Assembly: GCF_006149005.1 (NCBI RefSeq) | Contig: NZ_VBSL01000008.1 | Location: 1 to 64,000, forward strand | Source of the DNA: Larkinella sp. C7 | GTDB lineage: Bacteria > Bacteroidota > Bacteroidia > Cytophagales > Spirosomataceae | DNA: 64,000 nt | Direction of reading: 5' to 3' | Shown: positions 59,927 to 64,000 of the stretch, one piece after another | How the letters are laid out: the number at the start of each line of letters is the position of its first letter | Numbering within the stretch: the first letter of the stretch is position 1 | The notes under the pieces: generated by a model | Told to the model about the DNA's origin: nothing | The model's input: the letters and a program-made list of their open reading frames with translations, nothing else | Database searches by the model: none | Translations under genes and position numbers: made by a program

Positions 59927-60400
59927 TTACTGCTTTGTATACACAAATTGAATGGTATACGTAACCGGTTGTACCACATTCGTGGACGGATTCGTCAAAG
60001 AGTCACTGATAGATACCGCTTTGGAAAGGAGTTGGTTCGGTGTGACAGCCGCATCTAACGTATATATATCTTCATTGCCCTGATCGTCTTTCAGGGACAA
60101 TTCATTATTCGTAAAAGTCCAGTTTCCCTTGTAATCGAGTACACGACCAGAAGTACGGACAGAACCCGTAAATGTTTTATCAGTTTTCGTGATAAAGCTA
60201 TCCTGATAGTCGAATACAACGGGATCATTATCCCCATTGTAACCTGCCGTTGCAAACGCACCTGTAAATCCGCTTGTTCTAATTCGATCCAACTTCCAAG
60301 ATCCTACCACTGGATCTGGTGCCGGATCATCGTCTTTATTACACGAACTCAGGCCAGCCGCAAACACCACCACGCAGATCAAATAAAGTAATCGCTTCAT
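59927..60400 (-). CDS. Lipocalin-like lipoprotein
   Basis: A 157-residue lipoprotein with lipobox 'GLSSC' (Cys 20) and acidic linker 'NKDDDPAPDPV'. The barrel starts with the classic 'VVGSWKLDRI' and continues with 'GNWTFTNNELSLKDDQGNED' and closing strands, as in lipocalin-like domains of Bacteroidota. The ligand is unknown. Outer-membrane or periplasmic. A strong terminator follows. Confidence 0.82.
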   Translation of the reverse strand: MKRLLYLICVVVFAAGLSSCNKDDDPAPDPVVGSWKLDRIRTSGFTGAFATAGYNGDNDPVVFDYQDSFITKTDKTFTGSVRTSGRVLDYKGNWTFTNNELSLKDDQGNEDIYTLDAAVTPNQLLSKAVSISDSLTNPSTNVVQPVTYTIQFVYTKQ

Positions 60401-60581
60401 AATTTTCAGGTTTTTGTGAAATACTAGTTTAGTGTGACTGGATGAGATGACCGTTGGAAACGAAATCTACAAAAAAAAATGTCAGGTTGTAAATTTCCGG
60501 ATAAAAAGCCGGTGTTTTCTCTTCTACCCTACGCAAAATAGGCCTAAAACGTTGCGTCAGGGCGTAAAACTTCAGCATTAA

Positions 60582-61946
60582 TTACCGCAAACCCGGGCGT
60601 GGAATCACCGGCAAACTCTCGTTCCCGTCTTCGCTAACGGCCTGAACGGCAAAGAAATAATTATCCTTTGAATAGGGAAGCGTCAGTCCGACTTTTTCCG
60701 TATAAAACTTTTTTTGCCAGAACGGCCAGTGGGTTTCGCGCATCAGTACATAATACCCTTTTATTTTCCGGCTGGCCGAATTTCCGGCTTTGGGGGCCTG
60801 CCAGAACAGACTCGTGGAGTTGGTCAGACTCCGGGCTTCCACCGTAACGTTCTGGGGCATCGACGGCGCTTTGGCCAGATTGGCCAGCACGGCCAGGTTC
60901 ATGGCGGTATTTTTCCGCAGGTAATCGAAATCCATAAACTTCACGTAATCGCCGTATTCCACACCGTCCTGCGTGCGCAGATCCTGGTGCTGGTGGGCAA
61001 AATTTTCGTTCATCTCCGTAATCCGGACCGCCGGAAAACCGCGTGTGACAAACGGCGTGTGGTCGCCCCCGCGCAAAAACCGGTCGTTGCGATACACCAT
61101 CACCACCTCCAGCTGATCGACATACCGCTCACCCACTTCTTTGGTATACCGGGCCAGTTGCCGCGATTTTCCGTCGTTTTCCAGGCCATACTGCCGGATG
61201 TTGGCCGCCAGCGAATCCGTCTGATAACCGGGCAAGCCCTCGCTGAACACCCGGACGCGCGTGTTGTCGGTGATGTGCGTGTCGGGGCTGTGGTTCGACC
61301 CCATGATGTCGTTGTTCAGCAACGCTTCCAGGTTCCATTTTTCATCTTTTGCCCGTTGCGCCAGGTGATTGGCACCCAACAATCCCTGCTCCTCCCCGCA
61401 AACGGCCACAAAAATGATGGTGGCCGGAAACGGCACTTTGCTCATCACGCGGCAGAGTTCGATCACGGCGGCCGTTCCCGAACCGTCGTCGTTGGCCCCC
61501 GGCGCATCGGCAGTGCGGTTCATGACGTCACTGACACGGCTGTCGATGTGACCGCTCACCAGAAAAATCCGGTCGTCGTTCGGGTCGGTGCCTTTGAGCG
61601 TCGCCATTACGTTGCCCATTTGCGTCACGGCATCGATCCGCCGTCCGTCCGGTTGCAGGGTCCAGCTATCGATCTGGGCCGTCAGCCGTCCGCCCGACTG
61701 TTTGGCGTAGTGTTGAAACTTGCCCAGTGTCCACTGCCGGGCCGCGCTCAACCCGCGTTTGGGCGTCGCGCTGCTCATCGTATGCCGCGTTCCGAAACTG
61801 ACCAGATTGGTAACGTGCGCCCGCAAACTATCCGCCGACACGTCGGCCACGAGTTGGGCAATGGCAGGATCGCGGTTGACGGTGGTCTGGGCCTGTAAAC
61901 CAAGCGAAAAAAGAAGGAGAATACCCGAAAGTGTACAGTTTTTCAT
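60582..61946 (-). CDS. M28 family zinc aminopeptidase with FN3-like tail
   Basis: A 454-residue exported peptidase (signal peptide to 'LGLQAQT'). Metal ligands of the M28 fold are in place: H in 'VSGHIDSR', D in 'PGANDDGSG', catalytic E and metal E in 'CGEEQGLLG', D in 'LLNNDIMGSN' and H in 'GGDHTPFV'. A C-terminal fibronectin-like domain ('VTVEARSLTNSTSLFWQAPK', 'YFFAVQAVSEDGNES') follows. It removes N-terminal amino acids from peptides in the periplasm. Last of three minus-strand genes with essentially no gap to the preceding 107-residue gene. Confidence 0.93.
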   Translation of the reverse strand: MKNCTLSGILLLFSLGLQAQTTVNRDPAIAQLVADVSADSLRAHVTNLVSFGTRHTMSSATPKRGLSAARQWTLGKFQHYAKQSGGRLTAQIDSWTLQPDGRRIDAVTQMGNVMATLKGTDPNDDRIFLVSGHIDSRVSDVMNRTADAPGANDDGSGTAAVIELCRVMSKVPFPATIIFVAVCGEEQGLLGANHLAQRAKDEKWNLEALLNNDIMGSNHSPDTHITDNTRVRVFSEGLPGYQTDSLAANIRQYGLENDGKSRQLARYTKEVGERYVDQLEVVMVYRNDRFLRGGDHTPFVTRGFPAVRITEMNENFAHQHQDLRTQDGVEYGDYVKFMDFDYLRKNTAMNLAVLANLAKAPSMPQNVTVEARSLTNSTSLFWQAPKAGNSASRKIKGYYVLMRETHWPFWQKKFYTEKVGLTLPYSKDNYFFAVQAVSEDGNESLPVIPRPGLR

Positions 61947-62270
61947 TCAGTAAGTCGATGAGTTTAGTAAACGGGAATACAAACGAAGATACACCACCGC
62001 GTCGATTTTACGGCGTTTTACGGGGTTTAAAAATGATTTTTTGCCGGAACGCGGAACCGCCTTTTGACGCAGAACCGGACGACTGCGTTCGTTCAGCGAA
62101 GAAAGCACCAACGCCCCCGCCAGCAGTAAAGACAAGCCCAGCGACCAGAACGCAATCTGGCGCGTCGGCAACTGCCGCACCGGCTGATAGAACTCCCGGG
62201 TTTCGTCTTCCGAAAACAGTTCCCGAAAGGAAAAACCGGCGTCCTCGTCGTCTGAAGGCCTGTTTTTCAT
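61947..62270 (-). CDS. Small single-helix membrane protein
   Basis: A 107-residue protein with an acidic N-terminus ('PSDDEDAGFSFRELFSEDET'), one membrane helix (about 40-58, 'IAFWSLGLSLLLAGALVLSS') and a basic tail. The start overlaps the preceding stop by 4 bases (ATGA-type), indicating translational coupling. Unknown function; the context (M28 peptidase, exported small protein) suggests an envelope role. Confidence 0.65.
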   Translation of the reverse strand: MKNRPSDDEDAGFSFRELFSEDETREFYQPVRQLPTRQIAFWSLGLSLLLAGALVLSSLNERSRPVLRQKAVPRSGKKSFLNPVKRRKIDAVVYLRLYSRLLNSSTY

Positions 62271-62788
62271 AATCGTCGGGCCAGGCTCACGCCAAAGGCG
62301 GTTTGGGTTGTGCCGGGGAGGGGTTGCGCCGAAAACCCGAAGCGGGCAGCGGCCAACGCCCGGTTGTATTGCGTCACCGCCTTGCGAGCCTGGGCATTGC
62401 CAATGATGCTTAACCCCAGCGTGGCACCGATCGAGCCAAAATACACAGCCCAGTAGTCGCCCGAACGGGTGTAGGTGCCCTTGGTACGGGTTAAAACGTA
62501 GACCAGCGGAACCAGCGCAACGACCTGTCCGGCCAGCACAAACGTCCGGTAGGTTCGGAAATGACGGTTGACGATGGGATCATTCAATTCATTGAAGGGA
62601 ATCTCCAGCGAATTCGGCGACCGCAATCGCTTGCCCCCGTAGAAATACGATCCATACGACCGCTCGATGGGTTTCAGATAGGCCGGAACCGCAGCACCGG
62701 GCCGGTAAAAGGTGGAATCGGCAGGGCGTTGCGCACAGGCAACCCCTACTACGAGCGTGCAGAACAGAAGTACAGAAAAGAATCGCAT
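62267..62788 (-). CDS. Exported small protein with membrane helices
   Basis: A 173-residue protein with signal peptide ('VVGVACAQR'). It contains a tyrosine-rich stretch ('ERSYGSYFYGGKRLRSPNSL') and two hydrophobic segments (about 88-105 and 120-140) with Gly-rich 'FGSIGATLGLSIIGNAQA'. The closing 'PLPGTTQTAFGVSLARRL' looks like a barrel end. I do not recognise it; a small outer-membrane-associated protein is the best guess. First gene of the coupled minus-strand trio. Confidence 0.6.
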   Translation of the reverse strand: MRFFSVLLFCTLVVGVACAQRPADSTFYRPGAAVPAYLKPIERSYGSYFYGGKRLRSPNSLEIPFNELNDPIVNRHFRTYRTFVLAGQVVALVPLVYVLTRTKGTYTRSGDYWAVYFGSIGATLGLSIIGNAQARKAVTQYNRALAAARFGFSAQPLPGTTQTAFGVSLARRL

Positions 62789-62859
62789 AGTGAATTAACG
62801 CACAAATTCGGGATACCACTCAATTTTTAGGCAAACGAACGTAAATTTTTCGACCACGC

Positions 62860-62891
62860 CTTGATTTCACCTTGAAATACGATTACCTTTG
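62860..62891 (+). promoter_or_regulatory. Bacteroidota-type promoter for the Rrf2 gene
   Basis: TACCTTTG (62884-62891) is a perfect -7 element (TAnnTTTG), with a TTG at 62861-62863, 20 bp upstream, as -33 element. Transcription would start near 62898, inside the operator at 62894. Confidence 0.65.
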
Positions 62892-62893
62892 TA

Positions 62894-62914
62894 CTGTAAT
62901 AAATTTTATTACAG
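62894..62914. promoter_or_regulatory. Rrf2 operator 1, 21-bp palindrome
   Basis: CTGTAATA-AATTT-TATTACAG is a perfect 8+5+8 palindrome directly before the Rrf2 start (62916) and over the transcription start, suited to autorepression. Confidence 0.8.
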
Positions 62915-62915
62915 A

Positions 62916-63326
62916 ATGAACAACAGCCGGTTTTCGATTGCCATCCACATCATGACCCTCCTGACGAGGGCCAATGGGGAACTGCTGTCGTCTGACTTTA
63001 TGGCTGGCAGCGTCAACATCAACCCGGTTTTGGTTCGGAAAGAGATCAGCAATTTACGAAAGAAGGGGCTCATTGTCAGCAAGGAAGGCAAAAATGGCGG
63101 CAGCAGTTTAGCCAAACCGGCGGACAAAATCCTGCTGTCGGCGATTTACGAGGCTGTTCGACAAACGCCCCTGCTGGGGCAAAACCGAAACAGCCCGAAC
63201 CCCGATTGCGCGGTGGGCCGTCAGATTAATACCCATCTGGACACTCTTTTTTTGGATGCGGAAAAAGCCCTCATTGCGCGGCTTAACCAAACAACCCTGG
63301 CCGATTTTACCAACCAGTTTGACTAA
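62916..63326 (+). CDS. Rrf2 family repressor, YwnA-like
   Basis: A 136-residue winged-helix regulator starting at ATG 62916 (MNNSRFSIAIHIMTLL); the 27 bases before it are operator. HTH 'LSSDFMAGSVNINPVLVRKE' and 'ISNLRKKGLIVSKEGKNGGS'. The cluster of three Cys needed for an Fe-S centre is absent; one Cys ('PNPDCAVGRQI') remains, as in YwnA-type members that sense thiol-reactive stress. It probably represses itself and the following oxidoreductase, since matching palindromes lie before both. Confidence 0.9.
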   Translation: MNNSRFSIAIHIMTLLTRANGELLSSDFMAGSVNINPVLVRKEISNLRKKGLIVSKEGKNGGSSLAKPADKILLSAIYEAVRQTPLLGQNRNSPNPDCAVGRQINTHLDTLFLDAEKALIARLNQTTLADFTNQFD

Positions 63327-63342
63327 TTTTTTTTGAACTAAA

Positions 63343-63363
63343 CTGTAATAAAATAAATTACAG
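63343..63363. promoter_or_regulatory. Rrf2 operator 2, 21-bp palindrome
   Basis: CTGTAAT-AAAATAA-ATTACAG has the same ends and total length as the palindrome at 62894. It lies 34 bp before the start of the oxidoreductase gene, placing that gene under the same regulator. Confidence 0.75.
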
Positions 63364-63397
63364 TTAAAATTTACCCATAAACTAATTATAAAAAACC

Positions 63398-64000
63398 ATG
63401 AAAATTGTCTTGATTGGAGCCACAGGCTTCGTAGGTTCAGCCCTGTTGAAAGAAGCTTTGCACCGCGGCTATGCCGTAACGGCGATTGTCCGTCATCCGG
63501 AGAAAATGACGGTAGAAAACCCACAGTTAACGGTCGTAAAAGGCGATGTGCTGAATGAAGCCGAGGTAGCCGGGCTCGTGGCCGGCCATGATGCGGTCGT
63601 GAGTGCGTACAATGCGGGCTGGCAAAACCCCAACCTCTACAACGAATACCTGGCCGGTTCGCTGGCGATTCAAAACGGCACAAAAAAAGCCGGTGTAAAA
63701 CGCCTGCTGGTGGTGGGCGGAGCCGGTAGTCTGGAAATAGCGCCGGGCGTTCAATTGATCGACACCCCCCAGTTTCCGGCCGAATGGAAACCGGGAGCAC
63801 TGGCCGCCCGCGACTACCTGAACACGCTGAAAAAAGAAGAAGACCTGGACTGGACGTTTATCAGCCCGGCCATTTTGCTAGAACCCGGTGAGCGTACCGG
63901 GCAATTCCGCCGGGGAACCAACCAGCCTGTGTTTGACGAAAACGGGGTAAGTAAAATCTCCGTCGGAGATCTGGCCGTTGCAATGCTCGATGAACTGGAC
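63398..64000 (+). CDS. NAD(P)-binding oxidoreductase, YwnB-like, partial
   Basis: The first 201 residues of an atypical short-chain dehydrogenase/NmrA-like protein; the gene runs past the window end. Cofactor loop 'IGATGFVGSALLKEAL' (G7-x2-G10-x2-G13), 'GDVLNEAEVAGLVAGHDAVV', 'AGVKRLLVVGGAGSLEI' and 'WTFISPAILLEPGERTGQFR'. The YwnA-YwnB pairing (Rrf2 regulator plus this oxidoreductase) is known in Bacillus, so a thiol/electrophile stress function is likely. Confidence 0.9.
   Translation, partial: MKIVLIGATGFVGSALLKEALHRGYAVTAIVRHPEKMTVENPQLTVVKGDVLNEAEVAGLVAGHDAVVSAYNAGWQNPNLYNEYLAGSLAIQNGTKKAGVKRLLVVGGAGSLEIAPGVQLIDTPQFPAEWKPGALAARDYLNTLKKEEDLDWTFISPAILLEPGERTGQFRRGTNQPVFDENGVSKISVGDLAVAMLDELD

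Noticed and set aside
60714-61898. 394-codon plus-strand open frame
   Set aside because: Antisense to the M28 peptidase, whose catalytic residues are all in place; no start signal or motif.

Overview
The window looks like the chromosome of a Bacteroidota species of the Cytophagales, close to Spirosoma or Larkinella. The basis is a SusC/SusD pair with a DUF3823 lipoprotein, a hybrid two-component system, a type IX secretion C-terminal domain, many short lipoproteins with a late lipobox Cys, and -7 elements of the form TAnnTTTG. Most of the sequence is GC-balanced to GC-rich; the first 1.6 kb is visibly AT-rich. No rRNA, complete tRNA or CRISPR array was seen.

Layout. (1) 0-4.2 kb is accessory: three AT-rich orphan genes (one DUF1493), an internally deleted IS3-type transposase, a small beta-barrel-like protein and a decayed Mg2+ P-type ATPase. 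(2) 4.2-17 kb is a stress island: a GerW/DUF2953 pair, a Kelch lipoprotein, a receiver-CRP/FNR fusion regulator, two tandem-domain Usp proteins around an aminoglycoside-phosphotransferase/P-loop-kinase fusion, Hsp20 and a LOG-family protein. Remnants of a third Usp, a BON-domain protein and a secreted repeat protein lie among them. The content resembles anoxia or dormancy regulons of other bacteria, and FNR-like palindromes occur in several gaps. (3) 17.2-21.9 kb holds a T9SS repeat protein, an RHS-like lipoprotein, a two-component-system remnant and a thioredoxin-fold protein. (4) 22.2-28.7 kb holds a DUF1080 protein, an AraC regulator, a beta-helix/diheme-cytochrome pair and a PQQ dehydrogenase with its own heme. 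(5) 28.7-33.6 kb is a mixed accessory set: hydrolase, DHFR-like reductase, HExxH protein, SDR/HxlR pair and more debris.

(6) 34.0-55.2 kb is the most interesting part. Ten minus-strand genes run away from a divergent hybrid two-component regulator: SusC, SusD, DUF3823, a PHP-like protein, a ThuA/dehydrogenase/cupredoxin fusion, a ThuA lipoprotein, a Gfo/Idh/MocA oxidoreductase, a sugar epimerase, a Tm-1-like protein and a PEP-hydrolase-family TIM barrel. It has the shape of a polysaccharide-utilisation locus but contains no recognisable glycoside hydrolase, polysaccharide lyase or esterase. Its regulator has lost the phospho-accepting His and much of the kinase and receiver active sites. The set suggests oxidative (3-keto-sugar-like) catabolism under a non-canonical sensor.

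(7) 55.3-64 kb holds pfkA, then a DUF932-like gene divergent from a 4-helix-bundle/Rnk/XRE/HPP cluster across a perfect tandem palindrome, a lipocalin-like lipoprotein, an M28 peptidase operon, and an Rrf2 regulator whose 21-bp palindrome is repeated before the next gene, an NAD(P)-binding oxidoreductase cut by the window end.
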